Shown piece after piece: positions 18,703-27,634 of a DNA stretch of 64,000 nt. Within the stretch, counting starts at the first letter, position 1; every line of letters begins with the position of its first letter. The translations under genes were made by a program, and so were the position numbers. The DNA comes from an uncultured Rickettsiales bacterium (GTDB lineage: Bacteria; Pseudomonadota; Alphaproteobacteria; Rickettsiales; UBA1997), in NCBI GenBank assembly GCA_934747265.1, contig CAKVGI010000005.1, positions 1-64,000 of the forward strand, written 5' to 3'. The notes under the pieces were generated by a model. The model did no database searches. It was not told where the DNA came from and was given only the letters and a program-made list of their open reading frames with translations.

Positions 18703-21700
18703 ATGGTTAATCCAATTTTTGTTCATTTAAGAAATCATACCGAGTATTCTTTGTGTCTGGGTGCAATTAAATTGAAAAAAATGATTGCAAAGGCTAAGGA
18801 ATACAATATGCCAGCGGTTGCTATTACTGATACTGGCAATATGTTTGGTGCGCTTGAATATTCTTTGGCTGCTTCTAAAGAAGGTATACAGCCTATTATA
18901 GGTTGTGAATTATTACTTGAAGCGGATGAATTTTTTGATGATTCAAAGTCTGAAAGGGAAAAAAATTTTTCTAAAATAGTTTTACTTGCCCAAACCGATG
19001 AAGGTTTTTATAATATTGTTGATCTGGATAGCGATATATTTTTAAAAAGGCAAAATGGAATTGCTCCACATATTAATTTTGAGTGGTTAAAAGATAGAAG
19101 TAATGGTATAATTTGCTTAACTGGTGGTTGTGAGGGGCTTATTGGCAAGTTGCTTTTAAAGGGCAAAAAGAATGAAGCTGAAAAAGCCTTATTAGAGTTA
19201 AAAGAAATATTTGGAGATAGACTTTATATTGAATTGTTGCGACATGGCTTGAAAGATGAAGTTGATACAGAAAAGGATTTTATTGATTTGGCTTATAAAC
19301 ATAATATTCCGCTTGTTGCAACTAATGATTGTCATTTTTTAACAAAAGATATGTTTAAAGCACAAGATGTTTTATCTTGTATTTCTGAAGGCAGGTATAT
19401 AACAGAAACAAATAGAAAAAGACAAACGCCAGAGCATTACTTTAAAAGCCCAGAAGAAATGGTGACACTTTTTGCAGATATACCAGAAGCTATTGAAAAC
19501 ACTATAAATATTGCAAAAAGAATACATACTATGGCATATAAAAGAAAGCCAACGTTGCCACATTTTCAATTGCCAGAAGGTATGACCGAGGCTGATTATA
19601 TGAGAAAGTTGAGTGTTGAAGGACTTGAAAGAAGATTGGAGCAAAAATATAAAAATGAAGGGATAACTGATGAAGAGCAGAAAAAGAAAATCCATGAAGA
19701 GTATTTTAAACAACTTGAATATGAAATTGGCGTTATCACAAAAATGGATTTCCCTGGATATTTCCTTATAGTTGCTGATTTTATTAATTGGAGTAAAACA
19801 CATGATGTGCCAATAGGTCCAGGTAGGGGTTCTGGTGCCGGTTCTGTTGTTGCATGGTCTATGAAAATTACGGATTTGGATCCGATAAGATTTAAACTTT
19901 TCTTTGAAAGATTTTTGAACCCAGAAAGGGTTTCTATGCCTGATTTTGATGTGGATTTCTGTCAGAGAGGAAGGGAAAGATCTATACACTATGTTCAAGA
20001 GAAGTATGGTTATGATATGGTGGCGCAAATTGTGACATTTGGAAAGTTGCAATCTAGAGCTGTTATAAAAGATGTTGGAAGAGTTTTGCAGATGAGTTAT
20101 AGTGAAGTTGATAAAATCAGTAAAATGATTCCACAAAATTTAAGTTTGGAAGAAGCACTTGAACAAGATCCAGATCTTAGAAAACAACAACAAGCAGATC
20201 CACAAATTGGTGAGCTTGTATCTATTGCGTTAGATCTCGAAGGATTAAATAGACATTCGTCAATGCATGCAGCAGGTGTGGTAATTGGAGATAAACCTTT
20301 GAAGAAAATATGCGCCTTATATTTTGATGGTGGAGAAGGCTCAATGCCAATAGTTCAATATGATAAACACTATTGTGAAGAAGTTGGGCTTGTAAAGTTT
20401 GACTTTTTGGGATTGAAAACCTTGACCATTATCAAGGACGCATTGGATTTTATAAAAAGAAGAGGTATTGATATAGATATTAATAACATACCGCTTGATG
20501 ATAAAGGCGTTTATGATATGCTTGTTGAAGGTGATTCTGTTGCGGTGTTCCAAGTTGAATCTAGTGGTATGAAGTCAATTCTAAAACAAATGAAACCGGA
20601 TAATATTGAAGATATTATAGCTTTGGTGTCTTTGTATAGACCTGGTCCTATGGCTAGTATTCCAACATATATTGCTAGAAAACATGGTTTAGAAAAGGTT
20701 GAGTATTTACATCCAAAGATGGAATCAATTTTAAAAGATACGTACGGAATCATAATTTATCAAGAGCAGGTTATGAATATTGCAAAAGCTCTTGCTGGTT
20801 ATACTCTTGGTGGTGCTGATCTTTTAAGAAGGGCGATGGGTAAGAAGATTAAAGAAGAAATGGACAGACAAAGGAGTGTGTTTGTTGAAGGTGCTAAAAA
20901 ATTTAGTAATATAGATGAAGAATTATCTAACAAAATATTTGACTTACTGGCTAAATTTGCTGAATATGGTTTTAATAAAGCCCATGCTGCCGCATATTCT
21001 GTTATAAGTTATCAAACTGCCTATTTAAAGCATTATTTTCCAGTTGAGTTTTTGATTTCTTCAATGAATATGGATATTGCGGATAGCGATAAAACAAACT
21101 TTTATTTGCAAGATTTGAAAGCGCATAACATTAAAGTTTTGCCACCTGATATTAATAAATCCGATGTTTATTTCAATGTTGAAAGAATACCTTTAATTGG
21201 TGAAAAAGATAAAAAGGTTAATAGGTATCATGAAAATGAAGAATTGGCCGTTAGGTATGGTTTTTGTGGTATAAAAGGGGTTGGTGCAAACGTTGCAGAA
21301 GAAATCGTAAATGAAAGAAAACAGAATGGTGATTATAAAAATATCTTTGATTTTGTTGAAAGAGTTAGCAGTAAGGTTGTAAATAAAAAAACCATTGAAG
21401 CTTTGGCAAAATCTGGTGCTTTTGATAATATTCATAGTAATAGAAAACAAATCCATGATTCTTGTGAAGTTTTGAGCAAGTATTGTATGTCTTTTCAAGA
21501 AGAAAAAAATAGTACTCAAATGAGCTTATTCGGCGATTTAACAAGTAGTAGCAATACAAAACCGATTTTAGCAAAAACTGATGATTGGGTTAAAATGGAA
21601 AAATATCAAAAAGAATTTGAAGCTTTTGGCTTTTATTTAGATGGGCATCCATTATCAGCTTTACAAAAAGAATTAGAGGATAGAGCTATAACTTATTCGA

Positions 21701-22419
21701 GCGAATTAGATACTCCGGCAATCATAGATGGAGATAAGGTTCATTTAGCTGGTGTAGTTGTTTCTACTAGTATTAAATCAAGCGCAAAGGGTAGATATGC
21801 CTTCATTAGTTTATCTGATGCAAAGGGTATGGTTGAGGTGGCTCTATTCAATAATGATCTAATCACAGAACATAAGGATTGGCTTGATGATAAAGAACAC
21901 TATCAGTTAGCTTTTGATTGCATGATTAAAAAAGATGATGGTGGTTTTAGAGCTATTGCTAATAATTTTTGCTTACTTCAAGATTTTATCAAAAATAATT
22001 CCGCTGGTACATTACAAAAAATAACGCACAGGCCACCAAAAAAAGAATGGAGTGGAGATAAAAAAAATTGGGCAAAGAAAAATGAGGACGGTACATATAA
22101 GAAAAAGGAGAATGTCTCTTCTTATAAAGAAGATCCAATATTGTTGCAAAAACTCAATGAACCACCAAAAATGATAAAAGAAATGCACATATATATAAAA
22201 AATCAAATGCCAATTAAAGATTTAGCTGTTATTTTGAATAATAGTAAAAATGAAAAAGGTAAAGAATTTACGAAAGTTTTTTTACATATAATTAACAAAA
22301 ACCAAGAAGCAAAAGAAAAAGAAATGATAATGGATTTAGGTGGCAATTTTCAAGTTTTTGAATTAGAAAAAAAGAGAATAATTGAAACGCACGGAGTTAT
22401 TAAGGTTGAATGTCAATAG
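18703..22419 (+). CDS. dnaE: DNA polymerase III alpha subunit
   Basis: The main replicative polymerase, 1238 residues. The N-terminal PHP domain opens with FVHLRNHTEYSL and has ITDTGNMFGALEY and TNDCHFL. The polymerase core has GPGRGSGAGSVVAW and the catalytic motif PDFDVDFCQRGR, then GRHS-type HSSMHAAGVVIG and the YQEQVMNIAKALAGYT block. A helix-hairpin-helix segment (GIKGVGANVAEEI) and an OB domain follow. A Lys/Asn-rich low-complexity insert near residue 1110 is probably an AT-driven expansion. The ATG at 18703 is chosen over a TTG at 18697. Confidence 0.96.
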   Translation: MVNPIFVHLRNHTEYSLCLGAIKLKKMIAKAKEYNMPAVAITDTGNMFGALEYSLAASKEGIQPIIGCELLLEADEFFDDSKSEREKNFSKIVLLAQTDEGFYNIVDLDSDIFLKRQNGIAPHINFEWLKDRSNGIICLTGGCEGLIGKLLLKGKKNEAEKALLELKEIFGDRLYIELLRHGLKDEVDTEKDFIDLAYKHNIPLVATNDCHFLTKDMFKAQDVLSCISEGRYITETNRKRQTPEHYFKSPEEMVTLFADIPEAIENTINIAKRIHTMAYKRKPTLPHFQLPEGMTEADYMRKLSVEGLERRLEQKYKNEGITDEEQKKKIHEEYFKQLEYEIGVITKMDFPGYFLIVADFINWSKTHDVPIGPGRGSGAGSVVAWSMKITDLDPIRFKLFFERFLNPERVSMPDFDVDFCQRGRERSIHYVQEKYGYDMVAQIVTFGKLQSRAVIKDVGRVLQMSYSEVDKISKMIPQNLSLEEALEQDPDLRKQQQADPQIGELVSIALDLEGLNRHSSMHAAGVVIGDKPLKKICALYFDGGEGSMPIVQYDKHYCEEVGLVKFDFLGLKTLTIIKDALDFIKRRGIDIDINNIPLDDKGVYDMLVEGDSVAVFQVESSGMKSILKQMKPDNIEDIIALVSLYRPGPMASIPTYIARKHGLEKVEYLHPKMESILKDTYGIIIYQEQVMNIAKALAGYTLGGADLLRRAMGKKIKEEMDRQRSVFVEGAKKFSNIDEELSNKIFDLLAKFAEYGFNKAHAAAYSVISYQTAYLKHYFPVEFLISSMNMDIADSDKTNFYLQDLKAHNIKVLPPDINKSDVYFNVERIPLIGEKDKKVNRYHENEELAVRYGFCGIKGVGANVAEEIVNERKQNGDYKNIFDFVERVSSKVVNKKTIEALAKSGAFDNIHSNRKQIHDSCEVLSKYCMSFQEEKNSTQMSLFGDLTSSSNTKPILAKTDDWVKMEKYQKEFEAFGFYLDGHPLSALQKELEDRAITYSSELDTPAIIDGDKVHLAGVVVSTSIKSSAKGRYAFISLSDAKGMVEVALFNNDLITEHKDWLDDKEHYQLAFDCMIKKDDGGFRAIANNFCLLQDFIKNNSAGTLQKITHRPPKKEWSGDKKNWAKKNEDGTYKKKENVSSYKEDPILLQKLNEPPKMIKEMHIYIKNQMPIKDLAVILNNSKNEKGKEFTKVFLHIINKNQEAKEKEMIMDLGGNFQVFELEKKRIIETHGVIKVECQ

Positions 22420-22446
22420 TTGCTTATTTGAATGATATTTTTTTTA

Positions 22447-22478
22447 TTGACATATTATAAAAAATGTTTAAATATATT
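22447..22478 (+). promoter_or_regulatory. Possible promoter for atpC
   Basis: A perfect -35 hexamer TTGACA at 22447-22452 lies upstream of atpC, with AT-rich -10 candidates such as TATATT at 22473. The spacing (20) is longer than ideal, so only the -35 box is convincing. Confidence 0.35.
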
Positions 22479-22501
22479 GTCTAGTTATAAATGATGTTAG
22501 T

Positions 22502-22894
22502 ATGTTTAATTTATTAGATTTAAAAATATATTTGCCAACTGAGATTTTTTTGGATAAAAGCATTAAGAAGTTGACTTTTAAAGGAAAAGAGGGATACATA
22601 ACTATTTTACCAAATCATGTTGATTATGTGTCATCTTTTAATACAAATATTATGACTTTTGTTGATACTGATGGTAAAGAGGGATTTTTGGCTTTAAATG
22701 ATGGAATTTTCGTTAAATATTCAAATAGATTAAGAATTACGGCTTATAAAGCTATTTTTGGTGATAGTTTGGAAGATTTAAAAAATAAAATATATAAAAA
22801 TGCAGAGCTTGAAGATGATGTTGAAAAAGAAATTAACAAAAATTTAAAGCAGTTGGAATACTATATATATAATGAAATAATTGGTACAAAATGA
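22502..22894 (+). CDS. atpC: F1 ATPase epsilon subunit, N-ATPase type
   Basis: The 130-residue protein has the epsilon beta-sandwich: VYLPTEIF-like start, KGKEGYITILPNHVDYVSSF, and GFLALNDGIFVKYSNRLRIT. The 'LP-x-HVD-x-V ... G-x-L-x-F ... E-FLA-x-DG-x-xVK' pattern resembles the epsilon subunit of the alternate (N-type, usually Na+-translocating) F-ATPase more than the standard epsilon. A short helical C-terminal end follows. Its stop overlaps the start of the next gene (ATGA), which encodes a small membrane protein as in N-ATPase operons (atpC-atpQ). The rest of that operon is absent here. Confidence 0.75.
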   Translation: MFNLLDLKIYLPTEIFLDKSIKKLTFKGKEGYITILPNHVDYVSSFNTNIMTFVDTDGKEGFLALNDGIFVKYSNRLRITAYKAIFGDSLEDLKNKIYKNAELEDDVEKEINKNLKQLEYYIYNEIIGTK

Positions 22895-23163
22895 TATTAG
22901 ATGATCTTTTAAAAGAGGCGGTAAACGAGAAAGAAAAGAAAAATAATAATGATAACAATAGAGAAATAGATATTAGAACAAATTATTTGTTTGTTTCTTT
23001 TGGAACGAGAATGGTTCTTGTATATTTATTTTTTATAATCGTAATTGGGCAAAAGTTTGCTCATTTTTTAAACTTAAAAGATTTATATCTTGTTTCAATA
23101 GTCTTAGCTACAATAGTTAATGTTTATATGATTATTGATTTAATAAAAAAGAACGGTAAATGA
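22891..23163 (+). CDS. Small two-helix membrane protein, AtpQ/AtpZ-like
   Basis: A 90-residue protein with a charged N-terminus rich in E, K and N (residues 1-28) and two hydrophobic segments (about 34-56 and 63-83). It overlaps atpC by 4 bases, indicating translational coupling. In N-ATPase operons the gene after atpC encodes AtpQ, a small two-helix protein of the AtpI/AtpZ type; the position and topology fit, but sequence motifs are too few for certainty. Its 3' end forms half of a terminator hairpin shared with plsY. Confidence 0.55.
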   Translation: MILDDLLKEAVNEKEKKNNNDNNREIDIRTNYLFVSFGTRMVLVYLFFIIVIGQKFAHFLNLKDLYLVSIVLATIVNVYMIIDLIKKNGK

Positions 23164-23180
23164 TTATTTACCGCTTTTTT
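23154..23180. terminator. Terminator overlapping the end of the atpQ-like gene
   Basis: A 7-bp stem CGGTAAA / TTTACCG with a 6-base loop is followed by a T6 run on the + strand. The stem covers the stop codon of the atpQ-like gene and the convergent end of plsY. Confidence 0.75.
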
Positions 23181-23772
23181 CTTTTTTAAATTTTAGCTCT
23201 TCTCCATTTAATATTCTTTGGATATTTCCTTTGTGTTTATAAAATGTTAAAAGAGAGAGTAATATCATTAAAATAAAATATGTTATTGAAATAAATAATG
23301 AAAATATTGTTGATATAACCATTGCTGTTAGCGCTGAGAGTGCGGATATTTTAAAAATTAAAAACATAACAATCCAAGTAGCTAAAAATAATAAACCAAG
23401 TCTATAATCAATAACAAATAATGAAAATAAAATACAAGCTATACCTTTACCACCTTTAAACTTTAACCATACTGGAAAAATATGTCCAATCACAACACTA
23501 AAAGTTGTTATAGCTAAAATAAAATCTGAACTATTAAATAGATAACTTGCTAAAAGCAACGCAAATAATGCTTTACTTCCATCCAATAAAAGCACCAATG
23601 CCCCCCATTTTTTACCAAGTGTTCTGGCAACATTGGTTGAACCTATGTTATGAGAGCCATAATTTCTAATATCAATATTTTTTACCAATTTTGAAATTAT
23701 TAATCCAAATGGAATTGAACCGCATAGATAGGCGAATATTTCAAATATTATTAATTTTAATTCGTAGCACAT
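23164..23772 (-). CDS. plsY: Acyl-phosphate:glycerol-3-phosphate acyltransferase PlsY
   Basis: An integral membrane enzyme that acylates glycerol-3-phosphate using the acyl-phosphate made by PlsX (encoded at 42.5 kb). The three PlsY motifs are visible: CGSIPFGLIISKL, DIRNYGSHNIGSTNVARTLGK, and the KFKGGKGIA block. There are about five membrane segments over 202 residues. It is convergent with the atpC pair and divergent from the downstream lipoprotein gene. Confidence 0.94.
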   Translation of the reverse strand: MCYELKLIIFEIFAYLCGSIPFGLIISKLVKNIDIRNYGSHNIGSTNVARTLGKKWGALVLLLDGSKALFALLLASYLFNSSDFILAITTFSVVIGHIFPVWLKFKGGKGIACILFSLFVIDYRLGLLFLATWIVMFLIFKISALSALTAMVISTIFSLFISITYFILMILLSLLTFYKHKGNIQRILNGEELKFKKEKSGK

Positions 23773-23888
23773 TATAAATATAAATTATTTTTTATAAGGG
23801 TAAAACAAATAAATAAAAATGCAAATAAAAAACTTGCAATTATTTTCAATTTATATATTTTTTATCTAAATAAATAATTATTTGTTTA

Positions 23889-25172
23889 ATGTTTAAAAAA
23901 TTTTTTGGTTTATTTTTATTATTATTGGTAGTAGCTTGTGAAACTGTAAAAATTCCTCAAATAGGTACTGGTAATTCTACTCAAAATCAACCATATGACA
24001 ATATAGATACTATTAGCGTTAATATAAGTCAAAAAAATAAACTAAAAGTTGGTATTTTATTACCTTTAACTGGTACGGCTGCAAAAGTTGGAAATTCAAT
24101 GCTTCAATCTGCTGAATTATCTTTATTTAATAGCAAAAGTAATAATATAGTATTAATGCCTTATGATACAAAAGGTACATCTTTTGGTGCAGTTGATGCA
24201 ATAAATGCGGCGGTTAGAGATGAAATTGATATAATTATAGGCCCATTATTTACTCAATCAACAAAAGCAATTTTAGATATAGCTGAGACCAATGATTTGT
24301 TAGTTTTATCATTTTCTGATAATCAATCATTGCTGGAAAAAAATAATCCAAATTTATATTTAATGGGATTAACACCACAACAGGAAATATATAGAATAAT
24401 AAGCTATTTAATTGATTATAAAGGTGCTTATGGATTTTCTGCTATGTTTCCTACCGATGCATATGGAAATATGGTTTCAAAAGACTTTAAAAATACAATT
24501 TTTAGAAAAGATGCTAAGATTGTAAAAACAGAATTTTATTCAAAAAAAGATCCAAATTTGCAAAAAAAAGTTAATAATTTATTAAATACAAATTCTTTTA
24601 GAGAAGAAGTTTATACAAAATATGAAGAAGAGTTGCAAATAGCAAAAACAGAAGGATTAACATCTGAGGTTGAATTTACATATACTGATGAGGATAAGAT
24701 TTTTGCTGATGCACTTTTGGTTCCAGATAGTGGTGAGGAGCTTTTAAAAATTGGACAATATGTTTTTGATTATACTGGACAACACAAACCTTTACTTGTT
24801 GGTACAAGTAAATGGTTAAATAATTCATTATATAATAATCCAAATTTTAACAATACACTATTTGTTGCTCCAAATTTGGATAGTTATACGGATTTTGAAA
24901 ATCTATATTTATCAACATACGGTTCTTATCCAATAAGAGTTTCTGCTTTGGCTTATGATGCTGTAAAAGTGGTTATTGAATCTTATGCAAAAACGAAAAA
25001 TAAAGAAGATTTAAGATATGCTATTGAAAATTATCAAGGATTCAATGGAGCTAACGGAAAATTTAGATTTTTATCAACTGGTTTATTGGAAAGAAGACTT
25101 GCGATTATAAGAATCAGTAATGGAACGTATGAAATTATTGATTATGATAATGAGCCATTTTTAAAATACTAA
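23889..25172 (+). CDS. LppC/LpoA-like lipoprotein, penicillin-binding protein activator
   Basis: A lipoprotein signal peptide (KKFFGLFLLLLVVAC) with the lipobox Cys at residue 17 precedes a periplasmic-binding-protein type I domain: KLKVGILLPLTGTAAKVGNSM near residue 54, then VIIGPLFTQSTKAI and SFSDNQSLL. This is the alphaproteobacterial 'penicillin-binding protein activator' family, thought to sit in the outer membrane and stimulate peptidoglycan synthases. The tail (RFLSTGLLERRLAIIRI) is typical. A general amino-acid-binding lipoprotein is a less likely alternative. Confidence 0.8.
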   Translation: MFKKFFGLFLLLLVVACETVKIPQIGTGNSTQNQPYDNIDTISVNISQKNKLKVGILLPLTGTAAKVGNSMLQSAELSLFNSKSNNIVLMPYDTKGTSFGAVDAINAAVRDEIDIIIGPLFTQSTKAILDIAETNDLLVLSFSDNQSLLEKNNPNLYLMGLTPQQEIYRIISYLIDYKGAYGFSAMFPTDAYGNMVSKDFKNTIFRKDAKIVKTEFYSKKDPNLQKKVNNLLNTNSFREEVYTKYEEELQIAKTEGLTSEVEFTYTDEDKIFADALLVPDSGEELLKIGQYVFDYTGQHKPLLVGTSKWLNNSLYNNPNFNNTLFVAPNLDSYTDFENLYLSTYGSYPIRVSALAYDAVKVVIESYAKTKNKEDLRYAIENYQGFNGANGKFRFLSTGLLERRLAIIRISNGTYEIIDYDNEPFLKY

Positions 25173-25213
25173 TATAAATTTTTACTTTTTATTATTGGAG
25201 TTCAAACGAAGTT

Positions 25214-25287
25214 TGGCTGTCAGACTAGGATTCGAACCTAGATAAACAGAATCAGAATCTGTTGTCCTACCATTAGACGATCTGACA
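25214..25287 (-). tRNA. tRNA-Gln (CUG), copy 2
   Basis: Identical over all 74 bases to the tRNA-Gln at 12267-12340, with the same TTCTGAT anticodon loop and encoded CCA. The 5' flank is also copied to about 25361, with one difference inside it (ttttaagaggg here, tttcaagaggg in copy 1). The sequence to the 3' side is unrelated, so the duplication ends at the CCA. The flanking 25362-25509 is AT-rich with nothing else recognisable. Confidence 0.95.
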
Positions 25288-25509
25288 ATATATTTTGGTA
25301 AAATATGCTATATATATGATAAGAATATAAAAATAAATTTTAAGAGGGAAAATAAAAATATTTGTTGGATAGTTAATAATAACTTAGTGTTATATTTATA
25401 AACAAATATTTTTATAAACATATAAACATTTAAATAAATTTAAAAATGTTTCTTGATTTTAATTTATTGTGATTATATTTTTTAATTAAGTTAAATTAGA
25501 AAATATGTT

Positions 25510-26712
25510 ATGAAAAGAATTACAACAAAGTTAAAATTACCAATTTACTTGGATTTTCAAGCAACTACACCGATGGATAAGCGTGTGTTTGATGCTATGT
25601 ATCCATATTTTATGCAAGATTTTGGAAATGCACATTCAAATAGTCATTGTTTTGGATGGAAAGCTCATGATGCTGTTGAAAAAGCTAGACAACAAATAGC
25701 GGACGTTATTAATGCGAAACCAGATAATATTATTTTTACATCTGGCGCTACTGAATCAAATAATTTAGCAATAAAAGGTGTGGCTAGGGCTAATAGGACT
25801 GCGGAAAAAAATCATGTTATCTCGGTTTGTACGGAACATAAATGTGTATTAGAGAGCGTAAAAAGTCTCAAAAAAGAAGGATTTGATATTACTTTATTGC
25901 CAGTTCAACATGATGGCTTAATTTCATTAGACGATTTAAAAAATGCAATTACAGATAAAACAATATTAGTTTCTGTTATGGGCGTAAATAATGAAATTGG
26001 TGTAATCCAACCATTGGAGGAAATTGGAAAAATTTGCAGAGAAAAGGGTATTATTTTTCATACTGACTGCGCGCAAGCTTTTGGAAAAATACCTTTGGAT
26101 GTTGAAAAAATGAATATAGACTTAATGAGTATTTCTGGACATAAAATATATGGTCCAAAAGGTATTGGCGCTTTATATATCAGAGATAAGATTAAAGTTC
26201 AACCTTTGTTTAGTGGTGGTGGTCAAGAAAAGAAATTAAGATCTGGTACATTGGCAGTACCATTAATCGTTGGAATGGGTACAGCTGCAAAACTAGCAAA
26301 GAAGGAAATGCAAAAAGATGCGGAACGCATAAAAGAATTATTTGATTTATTTTATAAAGAAATGAAAAAGATTGATAAATGCTATTTAAATGGAAGTAAA
26401 GAACATAGATGGTATGGTTGCGCAAATTATAGCTTTGCTGGTATTGAAGGTGAATCAATGATGATTAGAGTAAAAGAAGTTGGCGTTTCGTCTGGATCTG
26501 CTTGTACGTCTGATGATTTGAGACCATCTTATGTGATAGAGGCTCTTGGTGGCGATCCGGAGTTAGCACATTCATCTTTAAGAATTGGTTTTGGTAGATT
26601 TACTAAAAAAGACGAAGTGTTATATTATGCAAGAAGATTAAGAGATGAAGTAAAATATTTAAGAAAAATGAGTCCTTTATGGGATCAAATGCAAGCAAGA
26701 GATAAAAAATAA
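25510..26712 (+). CDS. iscS: Cysteine desulfurase IscS
   Basis: PLP enzyme that supplies sulfur for Fe-S clusters and tRNA thiolation. It has the N-terminal YLDFQATTPMD, the cofactor region FTSGATESNNLAIKG, the PLP lysine in SISGHKIYGPKGIGAL, and the active-site loop SSGSACTSDDLRPSYV with the catalytic Cys. The end (HSSLRIGFGRFTKKDEV) is typical. At 400 residues it matches IscS rather than the longer SufS. No iscR, iscU or iscA follows, so the usual isc operon is broken up. It would serve HydG, PflA and other Fe-S enzymes. Confidence 0.95.
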   Translation: MKRITTKLKLPIYLDFQATTPMDKRVFDAMYPYFMQDFGNAHSNSHCFGWKAHDAVEKARQQIADVINAKPDNIIFTSGATESNNLAIKGVARANRTAEKNHVISVCTEHKCVLESVKSLKKEGFDITLLPVQHDGLISLDDLKNAITDKTILVSVMGVNNEIGVIQPLEEIGKICREKGIIFHTDCAQAFGKIPLDVEKMNIDLMSISGHKIYGPKGIGALYIRDKIKVQPLFSGGGQEKKLRSGTLAVPLIVGMGTAAKLAKKEMQKDAERIKELFDLFYKEMKKIDKCYLNGSKEHRWYGCANYSFAGIEGESMMIRVKEVGVSSGSACTSDDLRPSYVIEALGGDPELAHSSLRIGFGRFTKKDEVLYYARRLRDEVKYLRKMSPLWDQMQARDKK

Positions 26713-26766
26713 ACTTTCATCATATTATAATAATAAATATCGGAGGCAATTATAATTTGATTATGT

Positions 26767-27486
26767 TTATGGTTCTAATGATATAAAGCTAAATTCACAT
26801 TTATATTTAGAGTCTGACATAGCCTCTTCATAACTACTATTATACCAGCCGTTTTTACCATTGCAAGCGCTTCTGATACGACCTTCATTATATTTTCCAT
26901 CATCAATTTTTGTATCAAAGTTTTTTAAAAATTTCGCATTACTTATGAATGATTTACCACCTCTGCTATAAGTTGGAGAAGATGGAGAAAAAATTGTAAT
27001 GTAATTATCTTGTTTTAGTCCACTTGCAAAATATGTTAGGCTTTTATTATTATAATCATTACCTCTATATTCAAAATACATACTATCTTTATTATCTAAA
27101 AAGTGTGGAGTGGCTACACCATAATCTACTACGCTTACATTTTTTGGTTCAAAATCTATTATTTTTTCAAGATATAAATCAACAAATGAACCAGAAAATT
27201 TATGAACTTTTATATTGGAGTATTTTCCGCCAAAATCGCCAATATTATATTCTTGACCATTAAACCCAATCATACCACTTCCATTAATATCTCCCGGTAG
27301 TCTGTTTTTTATGTTTTTAAATAATAATACGGCTTGTCTCCAATTTTTAACTTCTGTTATTGCTCTTTGTGTTTTTGCTGAAAAAATTAGGCTTTGTCCA
27401 CCAACAATTCCAGAAATTAACAATCCAATTATAATTAATACGATTGATAATTCTATAAGAGAAAAACCTAAACTATTACTTTTCAT
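26767..27486 (-). CDS. Type IV pilin-like / pseudopilin protein, paralog 1
   Basis: Begins MKSNSLGFSLIELSIVLIIIG, a class III prepilin leader with the conserved Glu at +5 and a single hydrophobic helix; cleavage is expected after the Gly. The globular part has RLPGDING, PFVDLYLEKI-like SFVDLYLEKIIDFEPKN and a KIDDGKYNEGRIRSAC end, shared closely with the protein at 45254-45955. No pilin assembly genes adjoin. The start at 27486 is preferred over 27510 because it puts the leader at the usual position. It may be a minor pilin of a competence or type II secretion-like system. Confidence 0.78.
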   Translation of the reverse strand: MKSNSLGFSLIELSIVLIIIGLLISGIVGGQSLIFSAKTQRAITEVKNWRQAVLLFKNIKNRLPGDINGSGMIGFNGQEYNIGDFGGKYSNIKVHKFSGSFVDLYLEKIIDFEPKNVSVVDYGVATPHFLDNKDSMYFEYRGNDYNNKSLTYFASGLKQDNYITIFSPSSPTYSRGGKSFISNAKFLKNFDTKIDDGKYNEGRIRSACNGKNGWYNSSYEEAMSDSKYKCEFSFISLEP

Positions 27487-27634
27487 TAATTGGTATAAAA
27501 TTATATACAATATAATTATAAAAATATGATTTTATTTTTTCAAATGATTTATGTTATATAGACAGTTTTATTTTCTTGACTTTTTTATAAATATTATTAT
27601 ACATGATTATATCAAGATAATCATTTTTTGTTGT

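Noticed and set aside
19372..20136. 254-codon minus-strand frame inside dnaE
   Set aside because: It is antisense to the conserved polymerase core and its composition follows from the dnaE codons.
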